From Staphylococcus intermedius NCTC 11048 (GTDB lineage Bacteria > Bacillota > Bacilli > Staphylococcales > Staphylococcaceae), in NCBI RefSeq assembly GCF_002902385.1, contig NZ_PPQH01000040.1:73472-137471 (forward strand): 64,000 nucleotides of DNA, given 5' to 3'. Shown one piece after another: positions 51,419 to 62,016 of the stretch. The notes beneath the pieces are model-generated. The model did no database searches. It was given only the letters and a program-made list of their open reading frames with translations, and had not been told where the DNA came from. Numbering within the stretch: position 1 is the first letter of the stretch; every line of letters starts with the position of its first letter. Both the position numbers and the translations under genes were made by a program.

Positions 51419-52030
51419 ATGTCAAAATTTGATGAACAAATTACTGTAGTCCCACGTCGTCTATTATTTGAAGAAGAGGCGCTCGCATTTAATGGGTTTT
51501 TAGATCAATCCGAAGAGAACGGTCAAAAAATATATGAAAAGCTCTCTCAATATGAAGTGAAAAGACGCGGTGATATGGAAGAAGATCCGAGTTTTAAACA
51601 ATTGATTAGTTATTGCTTGATTGAAAACGAGCATGATGAATTACTTGTCTATGAACGATTATCCGGTGGCGGAGAGGCACGACTTCATGGCAACGCATCT
51701 ATCGGTGTTGGCGGCCATATGAATGATGTACCTGAAGCGCGCAATATTGATGAAGTAATTAAAACGAATGCAAGTCGAGAACTTGAAGAAGAAATTGGTA
51801 TTAAAATTGACGATGAAACACCGCTTGAATTTATTGGCTTTATTAATGATGATCATAATGAAGTAGGTCAAGTCCATATCGGTGTTGTTTTTAAAGTGAA
51901 AGTTCAACAACAAGATGTCGAAGTACGTGAAACAGATACGCTAAAGATTCAATGGCAGCCAATAAGCCAAATCAATGATACCAGCGTATTCGAATCATGG
52001 AGCGCGTTAATATTAGAACAGTTGAAATAG
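51419..52030 (+). CDS. NUDIX-domain protein
   Basis: This 203-residue protein has a helical N-terminal third and a NUDIX fold. The Nudix-box-like segment runs from GVGGHMND to SRELEEEIGI (about residues 99-127). It keeps RELxEExGI, but the loop before it is several residues longer than in the classical GX5EX7REUXEEXGU box. The substrate, presumably some nucleoside diphosphate derivative, is unknown. AAAGGAGCTC precedes the ATG. It is followed without a gap by the YsoA-like gene, whose ribosome binding site overlaps the stop codon, so they form an operon that leads towards tig. Confidence 0.83.
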   Translation: MSKFDEQITVVPRRLLFEEEALAFNGFLDQSEENGQKIYEKLSQYEVKRRGDMEEDPSFKQLISYCLIENEHDELLVYERLSGGGEARLHGNASIGVGGHMNDVPEARNIDEVIKTNASRELEEEIGIKIDDETPLEFIGFINDDHNEVGQVHIGVVFKVKVQQQDVEVRETDTLKIQWQPISQINDTSVFESWSALILEQLK

Positions 52031-52039
52031 GTGAGTTTG

Positions 52040-52963
52040 ATGACTGATATCATTCCGTTTCCTAAGCTCAAAGAAAAATTAATACAGGATATTACAGAAG
52101 CATTCGACAAAGAACAATACGAACATGTCTATGACCATTTCAATGCGTACGAACGCCATTTTGAATTAACTTCTGAACTGGCAGTATTAAAATGCGATGT
52201 ATTATGGCAACTCGGTGCTTATCTTGAACTAAAAGAAGAAGCTAACATTTTAATGATGCAAGGTTTTCCGCCGTATGATACTTTTATCGTGTATTACATT
52301 AAAAGCTTATATGCCTTAGAGCAATATAAAGCAACGGTTGAAATGGTGGAACAAGTGCTCGATGAAGTTGATGCGCATGAAACACGAATGATATTGTTGC
52401 CTTTTAAAAATCAAGCGCAATCTAAATTGGATGAACGACAAGATTATATGCTGCACCGATTACAGCGTTTTACTGAGCTAAGTCATTATGATCAAACGCA
52501 ATTAGTGCTGACATTAATTGATGATCGTGCCTATCAATTTGGTGAAACAATGGCCTACTTGTTAGTTCATGAGCCTATCGTATCAAGTGTTCAAAGTTTA
52601 ATGCTAGAATATTTGCGTTTTGCTGAATACAATCAGCGTATTACAGTAGATAAAAACTTCCGTCAAATACAAGTGATACCAGCAACGCTACCGGGTATTG
52701 AAGAAACAGTCTTTAGAAGTCAATTGTTGCCAACAGTAATTGATGCATTAGAAGTCGAGATACCCGCTCTTGCACAAGAAGCCTATATTTTACTCAATAC
52801 AAATAACGTGATGCTTTATCCAGTCAATATTTTAGACTATGGGACTGTAGAGATGTGGCGTGAAGCTTATATTGCATATTTCCATCAGCTCATGGGTAAC
52901 GAAGTCAGTGTAGATTCATCACACATAGAGATATTTAAACTCATAAAATCGTTAAATACATAG
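52040..52963 (+). CDS. TPR-like helical protein (YsoA-like)
   Basis: The 307-residue protein is predicted to be almost all helix in its first 180 residues, with repeated pairs of helices that suggest degenerate TPR units (such as AVLKCDVLWQLGAYLELKEE and FIVYYIKSLYALEQYK). A less regular C-terminal part follows. In Bacillus the TPR protein YsoA also lies next to tig, which supports the assignment; the function is unknown. ATG at 52040 was preferred over GTG at 52031 because AGGTGA then has proper spacing. The tig promoter lies just downstream. Confidence 0.75.
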   Translation: MTDIIPFPKLKEKLIQDITEAFDKEQYEHVYDHFNAYERHFELTSELAVLKCDVLWQLGAYLELKEEANILMMQGFPPYDTFIVYYIKSLYALEQYKATVEMVEQVLDEVDAHETRMILLPFKNQAQSKLDERQDYMLHRLQRFTELSHYDQTQLVLTLIDDRAYQFGETMAYLLVHEPIVSSVQSLMLEYLRFAEYNQRITVDKNFRQIQVIPATLPGIEETVFRSQLLPTVIDALEVEIPALAQEAYILLNTNNVMLYPVNILDYGTVEMWREAYIAYFHQLMGNEVSVDSSHIEIFKLIKSLNT

Positions 52964-52972
52964 GTCTCATTA

Positions 52973-53001
52973 TTTCAAACAAAGTCAACCTATGTTATAA
53001 T
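52973..53001 (+). promoter_or_regulatory. tig promoter
   Basis: TTTCAA (52973-52978) and a perfect TATAAT (52996-53001) are 17 bases apart, 49 bases before the tig ATG. Confidence 0.55.
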
Positions 53002-53050
53002 AAAGAAGTTGAAAAATTTTAAAAATGATAAATCATGGAGGTTTTTATAC

Positions 53051-54367
53051 ATGACAGCAACTTGGGAAAAAAAAGAAGGTAACGAAGGATTATTACAAGT
53101 ATCCGTACCTGCAGAAGAAGTAGATAAAGCTTTAGATCAAGCTTTCAAAAAAGTGGTAAAACAACTTAATGTACCTGGTTTCCGTAAAGGGAAAGTACCG
53201 CGTCAAATTTTTGAACAACGTTTTGGCGTAGAAGCTTTGTATCAAGATGCAGTAGACATCTTATTACCAAAAGCTTACAGTGAGGCTGTTCTAGAAGCGG
53301 GTATTAATCCAGTAGATCAACCTGAAATTGAAGTGACACAAATTGAAAAAGGTCAACCATTTACATTTGATGCAACTGTCATCGTTGAACCTGAAGTACA
53401 ATTAGGTGACTACAAAGGTTTAGAAATCGAAAAACAAGACACTGAAGTAACTGAAGAAGAATTCAACAATGCAGTAGAACAACGTCTTGACGCAATGACT
53501 GATATGGTTGTTAAAGAAGACGGTCAAGTTGAAGAAGGCGACACAGTGAACTTAGACTTCGATGGTTATGTTGATGGTGAACAATTCGAAGGCGGTCAAG
53601 CTGAAGGATACGACTTAGAAATCGGTTCAGGTATGTTCATTCCTGGTTTCGAAGCACAACTTGTAGGCTTAAAAGTTGGAGAAGAAAAAGATGTCGAAGT
53701 GACATTCCCAGAAGAATACCATGCAGAAGAATTAGCTGGTAAACCTGCAGTATTTAAAACAAAAATTAACGAAATTAAAGCTAAAGAAGTACCAGAATTA
53801 GATGATGAGCTTGCAAGTGAATTAGATTCTAATGCAAACAATGTAGAAGAATTCAAAGCAAACTTACGTCAACAACTTGAAGAACAAAAGAAAACAGATG
53901 CTGAAAATGCACAAAAAGAGGAAGCAATTACTTTAGCAACTGACAATGCGACAATCGATATTCCAGAAGCTATGGTACGTACAGAACAAGATCGTATGAT
54001 GAGCGAATTTGCACAACGTATCCAACAACAAGGTTTAGATTTAAACACTTACTTCCAAATTTCAGGTCAATCAGAAGATGATTTACGTGAACAAATGAAA
54101 GAAGATGCTGAGTTACGTGTGAAAACAAACTTAACTTTAGCTGCAATTGCAGATGCAGAAAATATTGAAGTAACTGATGAAGATGTTGATAAAGAGCTAG
54201 AAACAATGAGCGAACAATTTAACATCTCTGTAGAAGATATTAAACAAACACTTGGTAACACTGACATTGTTAAAAACGATGTTCGCGTGAAAAAAGTGAT
54301 TGACTTATTAGTAAACGAAGCGAAATTAGTTGAAAGTACTTCAGAAGACAACAAAGAAGAAGCTTAA
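53051..54367 (+). CDS. tig: Trigger factor
   Basis: Trigger factor is the ribosome-bound chaperone and peptidyl-prolyl isomerase that meets nascent chains. The 438 residues have the ribosome-binding N-domain with the signature [17 protein letters not shown] (about 43-59), a FKBP-type isomerase domain (about 150-240, [17 protein letters not shown]) and an acidic helical C-domain forming the chaperone arms. CATGGAGGT lies 9 bases before ATG 53051; the reading from 53009 would include the ribosome binding site. It precedes clpX, a common pairing, although 580 bases separate them. Confidence 0.97.
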   Translation: MTATWEKKEGNEGLLQVSVPAEEVDKALDQAFKKVVKQLNVPGFRKGKVPRQIFEQRFGVEALYQDAVDILLPKAYSEAVLEAGINPVDQPEIEVTQIEKGQPFTFDATVIVEPEVQLGDYKGLEIEKQDTEVTEEEFNNAVEQRLDAMTDMVVKEDGQVEEGDTVNLDFDGYVDGEQFEGGQAEGYDLEIGSGMFIPGFEAQLVGLKVGEEKDVEVTFPEEYHAEELAGKPAVFKTKINEIKAKEVPELDDELASELDSNANNVEEFKANLRQQLEEQKKTDAENAQKEEAITLATDNATIDIPEAMVRTEQDRMMSEFAQRIQQQGLDLNTYFQISGQSEDDLREQMKEDAELRVKTNLTLAAIADAENIEVTDEDVDKELETMSEQFNISVEDIKQTLGNTDIVKNDVRVKKVIDLLVNEAKLVESTSEDNKEEA

Positions 54368-54398
54368 GCACGCATATGATGATAATGCGTCATATTGT

Positions 54399-54443
54399 AA
54401 ACTTTCATATTAATTTTGAATGATAAAATTTAATGAAAGTTTT
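54399..54443 (+). terminator. Probable tig terminator
   Basis: AAACTTTCAT pairs with ATGAAAGTTT over an AT-rich loop, ending in TTTT. It is one of several hairpins in tandem here. Confidence 0.6.
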
Positions 54444-54891
54444 GCAGTGGGACCGCACATCAATCGAAAGTGATGTGTGGTTCTGCTACACAACGCTCAA
54501 TGAACCGTTTCGTCATGATGTATTTTAATATGATGTGAACTCAACCGGGGTGGGTTGTTGAAGTCAAATGTTAGTCGTTTGATAACAACCGCACTCCGCT
54601 TAGTATTTATGACAACATCTTATCAAACGGCTGTGCTAATGTATCTTTGCATATGATTTGATTTTTATCTCTCTAGCACTTAGTATATTAACGGCAAGCT
54701 TGGGGAAGTTCATTCAACAAGTTTGAGTGTATCTTTTGTTGGATGAAGCGTTGGTATGAAACTTTATGAAGACACTACAAATTAAAATAGATGAGATACA
54801 GAAGTTGAGGATGACTTTTACTGGAGCGAACAAAACTCACATTTTTTGTGTTGAATTGTGTAAAATGCAAAAAACTTGAAATAGTCTCTAT
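54444..54891. other. Gene-free region with tandem hairpins between tig and clpX
   Basis: No open frame with a ribosome binding site is visible. GGACCGCACATCA pairs with TGATGTGTGGTTC (54450-54483) without a T-run. Further on, AGTCGTTTGATAA pairs with TTATCAAACGGCT around about 38 bases (54571-54633), with one G-U pair. The remaining 250 bases are AT-rich and unremarkable. The region may hold a small RNA or degenerate repeats. Confidence 0.5.
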
Positions 54892-54920
54892 TTGCGTAAT
54901 AGAATGCTTTCTAGTATAGT
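54892..54920 (+). promoter_or_regulatory. clpX promoter
   Basis: TTGCGT (54892-54897) and TATAGT (54915-54920) are 17 bases apart, 27 bases before the clpX ATG. Confidence 0.65.
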
Positions 54921-54947
54921 CGTAAAAGAACAGGGGTGTAATAAAGT

Positions 54948-56210
54948 ATGTTTAAATTCAATGATGATGAAGAAAACTTAAAATGTTCTTTCTGTGGTAA
55001 AGATCAAGACCAAGTTAAAAAATTGGTAGCAGGTAGCGGTGTTTATATTTGTAATGAATGTATTGAGCTATGTGCAGAAATCGTTGAAGAAGAATTAAAT
55101 CAACAACAAGCAGAAGAACTCACTGAATTACCAACACCAAAAGAAATTATGGACCAATTAAATAGTTATGTCATTGGTCAAGAAAAAGCGAAAAAATCAT
55201 TGGCAGTAGCGGTTTATAATCACTACAAACGTGTGCAACAACTTGGGCCTAAAGACGATGATGTTGAACTACAAAAAAGTAACGTCGCTTTAATTGGACC
55301 AACAGGTAGTGGTAAGACATTGCTCGCACAAACGCTAGCACGTACGTTAAATGTGCCTTTCGCTATTGCGGATGCAACAAGTCTTACAGAGGCAGGCTAC
55401 GTGGGTGAAGACGTTGAAAACATCTTACTGCGTTTAATCCAAGCTGCTGATTTTGACATTGATAAAGCAGAAAAAGGCATTATCTATGTCGATGAAATTG
55501 ATAAAATTGCCCGCAAGTCAGAAAACACGTCAATTACACGTGACGTTTCAGGTGAAGGTGTACAACAAGCGCTGCTTAAAATTTTAGAAGGTACAACAGC
55601 AAGTGTGCCGCCACAAGGTGGACGTAAACATCCGAACCAAGAGTTTATTCAAATCGATACGACAAATATCTTATTTATTCTTGGTGGTGCGTTTGATGGT
55701 ATTAATGAAGTCATTAAACGTCGTCTCGGTGAAAAAGTGATTGGTTTTGCTAGTAATGAAGCGTCTAATTATGACGAAGCAAGTTTATTAGAGCAAATCC
55801 GTCCAGAAGATTTACAAACTTATGGCTTAATCCCTGAGTTTATTGGACGTGTACCAATCGTTGCAAACCTTGAAACACTCGATGTTGAGGCCTTGAAAAA
55901 TATTTTAACGCAACCTAAAAATGCATTAGTTAAACAGTACACTAAGATGCTTGAGTTAGACGATGTTGCACTAGAATTCACTGACGAAGCATTAGAAGCA
56001 ATTAGCGAAAAAGCTATCGAAAGAAAAACGGGTGCACGTGGATTGCGTTCAATTATTGAAGAAGCTTTAATTGATATTATGTATGACATTCCTTCTACAG
56101 AAAACGTCGCTAAAGTTGTCATTACAAAAGATACTATTGTAAATGAAACAGAACCTGAACTCTACGACGCTGAAGGTAATCTTGTGAATACAACTAAAAC
56201 ATCTGCATAA
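54948..56210 (+). CDS. clpX: ATP-dependent Clp protease ATP-binding subunit ClpX
   Basis: ClpX is the AAA+ unfoldase that feeds substrates to ClpP. The 420 residues have an N-terminal zinc-binding domain (CSFCGK and CNEC within 1-45), Walker A GPTGSGKT, the pore loop GYVGED, Walker [12 protein letters not shown], sensor 2 GARGLRS, and the IGF-type ClpP loop region (VIGFAS). AGGGGTG precedes the ATG. It is a single-gene unit with a terminator; engB follows under its own signals. Confidence 0.98.
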   Translation: MFKFNDDEENLKCSFCGKDQDQVKKLVAGSGVYICNECIELCAEIVEEELNQQQAEELTELPTPKEIMDQLNSYVIGQEKAKKSLAVAVYNHYKRVQQLGPKDDDVELQKSNVALIGPTGSGKTLLAQTLARTLNVPFAIADATSLTEAGYVGEDVENILLRLIQAADFDIDKAEKGIIYVDEIDKIARKSENTSITRDVSGEGVQQALLKILEGTTASVPPQGGRKHPNQEFIQIDTTNILFILGGAFDGINEVIKRRLGEKVIGFASNEASNYDEASLLEQIRPEDLQTYGLIPEFIGRVPIVANLETLDVEALKNILTQPKNALVKQYTKMLELDDVALEFTDEALEAISEKAIERKTGARGLRSIIEEALIDIMYDIPSTENVAKVVITKDTIVNETEPELYDAEGNLVNTTKTSA

Positions 56211-56250
56211 AATCACGGTTCAGTCATCGAACGATTGAGCGTGATTAATT

Positions 56251-56300
56251 AAAAAAGGCTGAGTTACGTAATCAGGTCGGATTATGACTCAGCCTTTTTA
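56251..56300 (+). terminator. clpX terminator
   Basis: AAAAAGGCTGAGT pairs perfectly with ACTCAGCCTTTTT over a 22-base loop. It is symmetric and may act in both directions. Confidence 0.9.
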
Positions 56301-56446
56301 TTTTTTATGACGATAAAATAACAAATGTGAAAAAAATTAAATCATCATTATTTTAAGCGCGTATAACCGAACATTTGTTGAAAAACTTCGAGCATTTAAG
56401 GTAATCTAAAAAGAGTATGATGATACATAAAAGAGGTGCAAAATTG

Positions 56447-57043
56447 ATGAAAATCAACCCAAATGAAGTAGACATTTTAATAAGTGCTGTTAAACCAGAG
56501 CAATATCCAGAATTAGGTTTGCCTGAAGTTGCATTAAGTGGCCGTTCAAATGTTGGCAAGTCGACATTCATTAATAGTATGATTGGTCGAAAAAATATGG
56601 CGAGAACGTCTCAACAACCTGGTAAAACACAAACTTTAAACTTTTTTAACATTGATAACCAATTGATTTTTGTCGATGTTCCGGGCTACGGTTATGCAAA
56701 AGTAAGTAAAAAGCAACGTGAAGCTTTCGGTAAAATGATCGAAACGTATATCACTTCACGAGAAGCATTAAAACTTGTAATTCAATTAGTCGATTTACGT
56801 CATCCACCGACGGAAGATGATGTGTTAATGTATGACTTTTTGAAATACTATGATATACCTACGCTCATTATTGCAACGAAAGAAGACAAAATCCCTAAAG
56901 GTAAAGTGCAAAAACATATAAAAGTCATTAAAGAGAAACTAGAATTAGACCCAGGCGATCAAATTATTAGTTACTCATCAATTGAGAAAAAGAAACAAGA
57001 TCAAATTTGGGCAGCTATTAGTGCATTTATTGAGCAAGATTAA
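56447..57043 (+). CDS. engB: Ribosome biogenesis GTPase EngB (YsxC/YihA)
   Basis: EngB is an essential GTPase for late 50S subunit assembly. The 198 residues carry G1 [10 protein letters not shown]2 [11 protein letters not shown]3 DVPGYG and G4 ATKEDK. ATG at 56447 has GAGGTG 11 bases upstream; a reading from 56417 would begin before that site. It lies between clpX and hemA, as in S. aureus. hemA has a separate promoter 100 bases downstream. Confidence 0.97.
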   Translation: MKINPNEVDILISAVKPEQYPELGLPEVALSGRSNVGKSTFINSMIGRKNMARTSQQPGKTQTLNFFNIDNQLIFVDVPGYGYAKVSKKQREAFGKMIETYITSREALKLVIQLVDLRHPPTEDDVLMYDFLKYYDIPTLIIATKEDKIPKGKVQKHIKVIKEKLELDPGDQIISYSSIEKKKQDQIWAAISAFIEQD

Positions 57044-57136
57044 CCCATTTCACTAGATGAAAATCATGCACGATGCTAATTATGTCAAAAATTTGGAAAG
57101 TCGTTTAAAATTCTCATCATGATTATGCATTTTTAA

Positions 57137-57164
57137 TTAGAATGACTCTAATCTATGTTATAAT
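57137..57164 (+). promoter_or_regulatory. hemA promoter with PerR-box-like operator
   Basis: TTAGAATGACTCTAA (57137-57151) is a 7-1-7 inverted repeat that matches the PerR box TTATAATNATTATAA at 11 of 14 specified positions. It covers the -35 region of the promoter whose TATAAT is at 57159-57164. AATGACT and AGTCATT also flank the -10 as arms. Confidence 0.55.
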
Positions 57165-57196
57165 GTAGTCATTGTAGAATATATGGGGGCATAAGC

Positions 57197-58537
57197 ATGT
57201 ACTTAATAGCAGTTAGTGTGAATCATCGAACAGCTGATGTGGCATGTCGTGAAAAACTTTCATTTCAAGAAGAGAATATGACACACGTACACGAAGCATT
57301 GTTCGAGACGAAATCCATTTTAGAAAACGTGATTTTATCAACGTGTAACCGTACTGAAGTGTATGCGGTCGTTGATCAAATTCATACGGGTCGTTACTAT
57401 ATTCAAAGATTTCTAGCACGACAATTTAATTTTGAAGTAGATGACATTAAAACAATCTCTGAAGTGAAGACTGAAGATGAAGCGATTGAACATCTGTTCA
57501 GAGTCACTGCTGGCTTAGACTCGATTGTATTAGGTGAAACGCAAATTTTAGGTCAAATGAGAGATGCATTTTTCACAGCACAAGAAGCGGGGACAACAGG
57601 TGCGATTTTTAATGAATTGTTTAAACAAGCCATTACATTTAGTAAAAAGGCACATCATGAAACCGATATTGCTGATAATACAATTAGTGTGTCATATGGT
57701 GCAGTTGAACTGGCGAAAAAAATGTTCGGCAAAATGAATAAAACACATGCTTTAGTCATTGGTGCGGGTGAAATGGCTGAATTAGCTGTATTAAACTTAA
57801 AAGGTGCAGGCGTGAATCATATTACAGTCATTAACCGTACATTATCCCGTGCACAAGCTTTAGCAGACAAGCATGGCGTTCAGGTCGGTAACTGGGCGGC
57901 ATTAGGAGAAGCTATCGTTTCGGCGGATATCGTAATCAGTTCAACGAGTGCAGAACAATTTATTATTACAAAAGAGATGTTAGAAATGTGCCAAAGCGTT
58001 TCAAAATCATCTCAAAAAGTCATGATTGATATTGCTGTACCAAGAGATATTGAACCTGAAGATGTGTCGCATTCAGAGTTGTTTATTTATGATGTCGATG
58101 ATTTAAAAGGTCTTGTTGATGCGAACTTACGTGAACGTCAACTGGCAGCAGAACAAATTGCAGCACGTATTCCAAATGAAATTGACAAGCATAATGAATG
58201 GGTACGTATGCTCGGTGTCGTTCCGGTCATTCGTGCGTTACGAGAAAAAGCAATGCAAATTCAACAAGATACGATGGATAGCATTTGTCGTAAATTACCC
58301 AACATGTCAGAGCGTGAACGCAAAGTGATTTCAAAGCATACGAAGAGCATCATTAATCAAATGTTAAAAGATCCAATCAAACAAGCCAAAGAGATTAGTG
58401 ATGACAAGCATGCGGATGCGAAGTTGGCACTTTTCCAAGAAATTTTTGATTTAGAAGTTGAAGCAGATTATAAAGCACAAGCGATTGAAAAGAAAAAATC
58501 TGTGTTAAAAGAAAGATTACTCAGTATAGAAACTTAA
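57197..58537 (+). CDS. hemA: Glutamyl-tRNA reductase
   Basis: HemA reduces glutamyl-tRNA to glutamate-1-semialdehyde, the first committed step of heme synthesis by the C5 route. The 446 residues have the catalytic C50 in [12 protein letters not shown], the NADPH domain with GAGEMAELA and the dimerisation helix at the C-terminus. ATG at 57197 follows GGGGCATA. It is the first gene of hemAXCDBL, which covers every step from Glu-tRNA to uroporphyrinogen III. A PerR-like site on its promoter would link heme synthesis to peroxide and iron status, as known for Bacillus. Confidence 0.97.
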   Translation: MYLIAVSVNHRTADVACREKLSFQEENMTHVHEALFETKSILENVILSTCNRTEVYAVVDQIHTGRYYIQRFLARQFNFEVDDIKTISEVKTEDEAIEHLFRVTAGLDSIVLGETQILGQMRDAFFTAQEAGTTGAIFNELFKQAITFSKKAHHETDIADNTISVSYGAVELAKKMFGKMNKTHALVIGAGEMAELAVLNLKGAGVNHITVINRTLSRAQALADKHGVQVGNWAALGEAIVSADIVISSTSAEQFIITKEMLEMCQSVSKSSQKVMIDIAVPRDIEPEDVSHSELFIYDVDDLKGLVDANLRERQLAAEQIAARIPNEIDKHNEWVRMLGVVPVIRALREKAMQIQQDTMDSICRKLPNMSERERKVISKHTKSIINQMLKDPIKQAKEISDDKHADAKLALFQEIFDLEVEADYKAQAIEKKKSVLKERLLSIET

Positions 58538-58551
58538 AGAACGGTGATGCT

Positions 58552-59388
58552 ATGGAAGAAGCGTTTTTCATACGTTTTCATGAAATCATTTTATTGATTT
58601 ATTTAATCAGTATGGTGTGTTTGATAATAGATGTGTTTCAAAAGAATTATCGTCTACAAAATATAGGGTTCTATGCTTTAGGGATTGTTTGGTTTTGTCA
58701 AACAATCTCTTTAACTATGTTTATTATATGGCAAAAGCAACTCCCTTTAACCTCTTTAATAGAAAGTTTTTATGTATTAACGTGGTTGATTTTGACAATT
58801 ACCTTTGTGCTGTCTGTGTTGCGACATTCTGAATTTATGATCGCCTTTTTAAATGTGATAGGTTTTGTATTTATGACGATCCATACGTTCCATCCGAGAC
58901 AATTTAAACTTGATGGCGCGCGTCTCACAGCTTTGAATGAATTACTATTTTTCCACATTTCACTTGCATTGTTGAGTTATGTGATTTTCGCAGTTGCATT
59001 TGTGAATGCGATTATTTATTTAATACAGTATCGAAATTTAAAAGAGAAGCGGTTTACACAAAATTTCTTTAGAATGAGTAGTATTGCAACACTTGAAAAA
59101 TTAGTGTTTTATAGTTCTTTAATGGGTGTCATATTTATGTTTATTAGTCTCGTTTTAGGCATTCAATGGGGCATGGTATCCATTGGTTATGGCATCTTTT
59201 TAGACTTAAAAGTGATATCGTCAATTATCATTTTTTTCGCGTATTCTATTTTTATTGCATTAAGATTGACGCGTCGATTTAAGCAGTCGTTTTTAATGAA
59301 TCTCAATATTGTGTTATTTTTATGCTGTATGATGAATTTAGTCGTGGTGACACAATTATCAACATTTCACCAATGGACCGGAGTTTAA
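58552..59388 (+). CDS. hemX: HemX, membrane regulator of HemA level
   Basis: This 278-residue protein has about eight membrane helices and belongs to the cytochrome c assembly (CcsA/ResC-like) superfamily. It contains the expected His residues in FHISLALLSY and HQWT but no WWD motif. In Bacillus and Staphylococcus HemX lowers the amount of HemA, thereby restraining heme synthesis. It lies 14 bases after hemA and 25 bases before the hemC ATG. The assignment rests on family look and operon position. Confidence 0.92.
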   Translation: MEEAFFIRFHEIILLIYLISMVCLIIDVFQKNYRLQNIGFYALGIVWFCQTISLTMFIIWQKQLPLTSLIESFYVLTWLILTITFVLSVLRHSEFMIAFLNVIGFVFMTIHTFHPRQFKLDGARLTALNELLFFHISLALLSYVIFAVAFVNAIIYLIQYRNLKEKRFTQNFFRMSSIATLEKLVFYSSLMGVIFMFISLVLGIQWGMVSIGYGIFLDLKVISSIIIFFAYSIFIALRLTRRFKQSFLMNLNIVLFLCCMMNLVVVTQLSTFHQWTGV

Positions 59389-59413
59389 CTTATTTTAATT
59401 GGAGGAAAGCGCT

Positions 59414-60343
59414 ATGCGTAAACTTATCGTCGGCTCAAGAAGAAGTCAGCTCGCATTGACTCAAAGCCAACAATTCATAGATCGTTTAAAAGAAGTCGAT
59501 CCTACTTTAGATATCGAAATTAAGGAAATTGTAACAAAAGGGGATCAAATTGTAGATCGCCAATTATCTAAAGTGGGTGGCAAAGGGTTATTCGTCAAAG
59601 AGATACAAAATGAATTATTTAGTGGAGACATTGATTTGGCGATTCATTCGTTAAAAGATGTTCCGAGTGAATTGCCTGATGGCCTTACTTTGGGGTGTAT
59701 TCCCGATCGTGAAAATCCATATGATGCTTTCATTTCAAAAAATCATATCCCGTTGGAAGAACTTCCAGATGGCAGTATTATTGGGACAAGTTCCTTAAGA
59801 CGAGGTGCTCAAATTTTAGCGAAATATCCTAATCTCGAAATCAAATGGATTAGAGGAAATATAGATACACGATTGAAAAAGTTAGAAACAGAAGATTATG
59901 ATGCGATTATTTTGGCAGCAGCTGGATTGAAACGCATGGGTTGGTCTGATGATATAGTGACGACTTATTTAGATGAAGCGTTACTCGTACCTGCTATTGG
60001 TCAAGGTGCGCTCGGTATTGAATGCCGTGCTGATGATGAAGAATTATTAGCATTACTCGCAAAAGTACATAATGAAGATGTTGCTGCATGTGTGACAGCT
60101 GAGCGAACGTTTTTAAAAGAAATGAATGGGAGTTGTCAAGTGCCAATAGGGGGCTATGCAACGCGTAAAAATGATTCAGAGATTCAATTTACCGGTTTGA
60201 TCATGTCTCCAGATGGTAAACAAAGATTTGAATACACATTTTCAGGTCAAAATCCAGTTGAAGTGGGTAGTGAAGTGAGTCGTGTCCTTAAATCTCAAGG
60301 TGCGGATAAAATTATTCAAGCTTTAAATGAGAAAGAGGTGTAA
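59414..60343 (+). CDS. hemC: Porphobilinogen deaminase (hydroxymethylbilane synthase)
   Basis: HemC joins four porphobilinogen units into hydroxymethylbilane. The 309 residues open with the signature [14 protein letters not shown], and C241 in [13 protein letters not shown] is the attachment point of the dipyrromethane cofactor. GGAGGAAAG lies 6 bases before ATG 59414, so the longer reading from 59399, which contains this site, was set aside. hemD starts at the next base after its stop. Confidence 0.97.
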   Translation: MRKLIVGSRRSQLALTQSQQFIDRLKEVDPTLDIEIKEIVTKGDQIVDRQLSKVGGKGLFVKEIQNELFSGDIDLAIHSLKDVPSELPDGLTLGCIPDRENPYDAFISKNHIPLEELPDGSIIGTSSLRRGAQILAKYPNLEIKWIRGNIDTRLKKLETEDYDAIILAAAGLKRMGWSDDIVTTYLDEALLVPAIGQGALGIECRADDEELLALLAKVHNEDVAACVTAERTFLKEMNGSCQVPIGGYATRKNDSEIQFTGLIMSPDGKQRFEYTFSGQNPVEVGSEVSRVLKSQGADKIIQALNEKEV

Positions 60344-61024
60344 ATGTTGAAGCCTATTGTAGTGATGACCCAAACACAACGTTATATTGATCAACGCGCT
60401 CGTATCGTTCATCTTCCATTTGTGACGACTGAACCGCTTCCTTTTGATCAAGCAGTGCTAAGTCTTCACTATGATTGGCTTGTTTTTACATCTAAAAATG
60501 CCGTTACACATTTTCAACCTTATTTAAAGAGGATAGACTTTAAGAAATTAGCAGTGATCGGCGCTAAAACGAAAGCATATTGTGAGGAACAAGGGTTGCA
60601 AGTTGATTTCTATCCAACAGATTATTCACAAGAAGGCTTTCTTAATGCATTTCCAACTCAAAAAGGACAGCGAATATTGATTCCATCAAGTCAGCATGCG
60701 CGGCCGTTACTCCATGAGACTTTGCGAACACGTGGATGCGATGTCGAAAAAATTGACTTGTATAGACCGCGCACATTAATAGAAAATGTTAGACAGGTGC
60801 AAGTACTTATTGAAGCGGGACAAGTGCATGCATTGACTTTTGCCAGTGCTTCAGCTGTGAAAGCATTTTTTGAAAACGATCCACCACAAAACTTCAATCG
60901 TTATTATGCAATCGGTCAACAAACAGCACGACAAATTCAAGATTATGGCTTTTCATGTTCTATGGCTGACATACAAACATTAGAAGCAATGGTGACTAAA
61001 ATATTAGAAGAGAGGGTTCAATAA
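60344..61024 (+). CDS. hemD: Uroporphyrinogen-III synthase
   Basis: HemD closes hydroxymethylbilane into uroporphyrinogen III with inversion of ring D. The 226 residues diverge strongly from other species, as usual for this family, but show [37 protein letters not shown] and a final [14 protein letters not shown]. Its start abuts the hemC stop and its stop overlaps the hemB start by one base. Operon position makes the call safe. Confidence 0.94.
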   Translation: MLKPIVVMTQTQRYIDQRARIVHLPFVTTEPLPFDQAVLSLHYDWLVFTSKNAVTHFQPYLKRIDFKKLAVIGAKTKAYCEEQGLQVDFYPTDYSQEGFLNAFPTQKGQRILIPSSQHARPLLHETLRTRGCDVEKIDLYRPRTLIENVRQVQVLIEAGQVHALTFASASAVKAFFENDPPQNFNRYYAIGQQTARQIQDYGFSCSMADIQTLEAMVTKILEERVQ

Positions 61025-62001
61025 TGAAATTTGATAGACATAGACGATTACGTTCATCAAAAGTGATGCGCGATATGGTGAGAGAAACACATGTAAGAAA
61101 AGAAGATTTGATTTACCCTATTTTTGTAGTAGAAAAAGATGATGTTAAAACAGAGATTAAATCTTTACCTGGTGTATATCAAATCAGCTTAAACTTGCTC
61201 CATGAAGAATTGAAAGCAGCATATGATTTAGGCATTCGTGCGATTATGTTCTTTGGTATTCCGAATGAAAAAGATGCATGTGGTACAGGCGCTTTTATTG
61301 ATGATGGTATTATTCAAAAAGCGACACGTTTAGCGAAGTCAATGTATGATGATTTATTAATTCTTGCCGATACATGTTTATGTGAATATACGGATCATGG
61401 TCATTGTGGAGTCATTGACCCACATACACATGATGTCGATAATGATCAAACATTACCGTTTCTCGTTCAAACGGCCATTTCTCAAGTGAAGGCGGGCGCA
61501 GATATTATCGCACCAAGTAATATGATGGATGGCTTTGTGGCAGCGATTCGCGAAGGTTTAGATGAAGCAGGTTACTATCACATTCCAATTATGAGTTATG
61601 GAATCAAATATGCCTCAAGCTTTTTCGGTCCATTCCGTGATGCCGCAGAATCTGCACCGTCATTTGGCGATCGTAAAACGTATCAAATGGACCCAGCAAA
61701 TCGTCTTGAAGCATTACGTGAATTGGAATCGGATTTAAACGAGGGTGCGGATATGATGATTGTCAAACCAGCATTAAGCTACCTTGATATTATTCGTGAT
61801 GTACGCAACAATAGCAATATACCCATTATTGCCTACAATGTGAGCGGTGAGTACAGTATGACAAAAGCAGCAGCATTAAATGGTTGGATTGACGAAGAGA
61901 AAGTCGTTATGGAACAAATGGTCTCTATGAAGCGTGCAGGTGCAGACATGATCATCACTTACTTTGCGAAAGATATTTGTCAATATTTAGATCAACAATA
62001 A
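61024..62001 (+). CDS. hemB: Delta-aminolevulinic acid dehydratase
   Basis: HemB condenses two aminolevulinate molecules to porphobilinogen. The 325 residues have the zinc cysteines C118, C120 and C128 in [15 protein letters not shown] and the two Schiff-base lysines K195 (SYGIKYAS) and K248 (MIVKPALS). It is thus the zinc-dependent type. Its ATG overlaps the hemD stop by one base. hemL follows after 15 bases. Confidence 0.97.
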   Translation: MKFDRHRRLRSSKVMRDMVRETHVRKEDLIYPIFVVEKDDVKTEIKSLPGVYQISLNLLHEELKAAYDLGIRAIMFFGIPNEKDACGTGAFIDDGIIQKATRLAKSMYDDLLILADTCLCEYTDHGHCGVIDPHTHDVDNDQTLPFLVQTAISQVKAGADIIAPSNMMDGFVAAIREGLDEAGYYHIPIMSYGIKYASSFFGPFRDAAESAPSFGDRKTYQMDPANRLEALRELESDLNEGADMMIVKPALSYLDIIRDVRNNSNIPIIAYNVSGEYSMTKAAALNGWIDEEKVVMEQMVSMKRAGADMIITYFAKDICQYLDQQ

Positions 62002-62016
62002 TAGGAGGCGACAATT

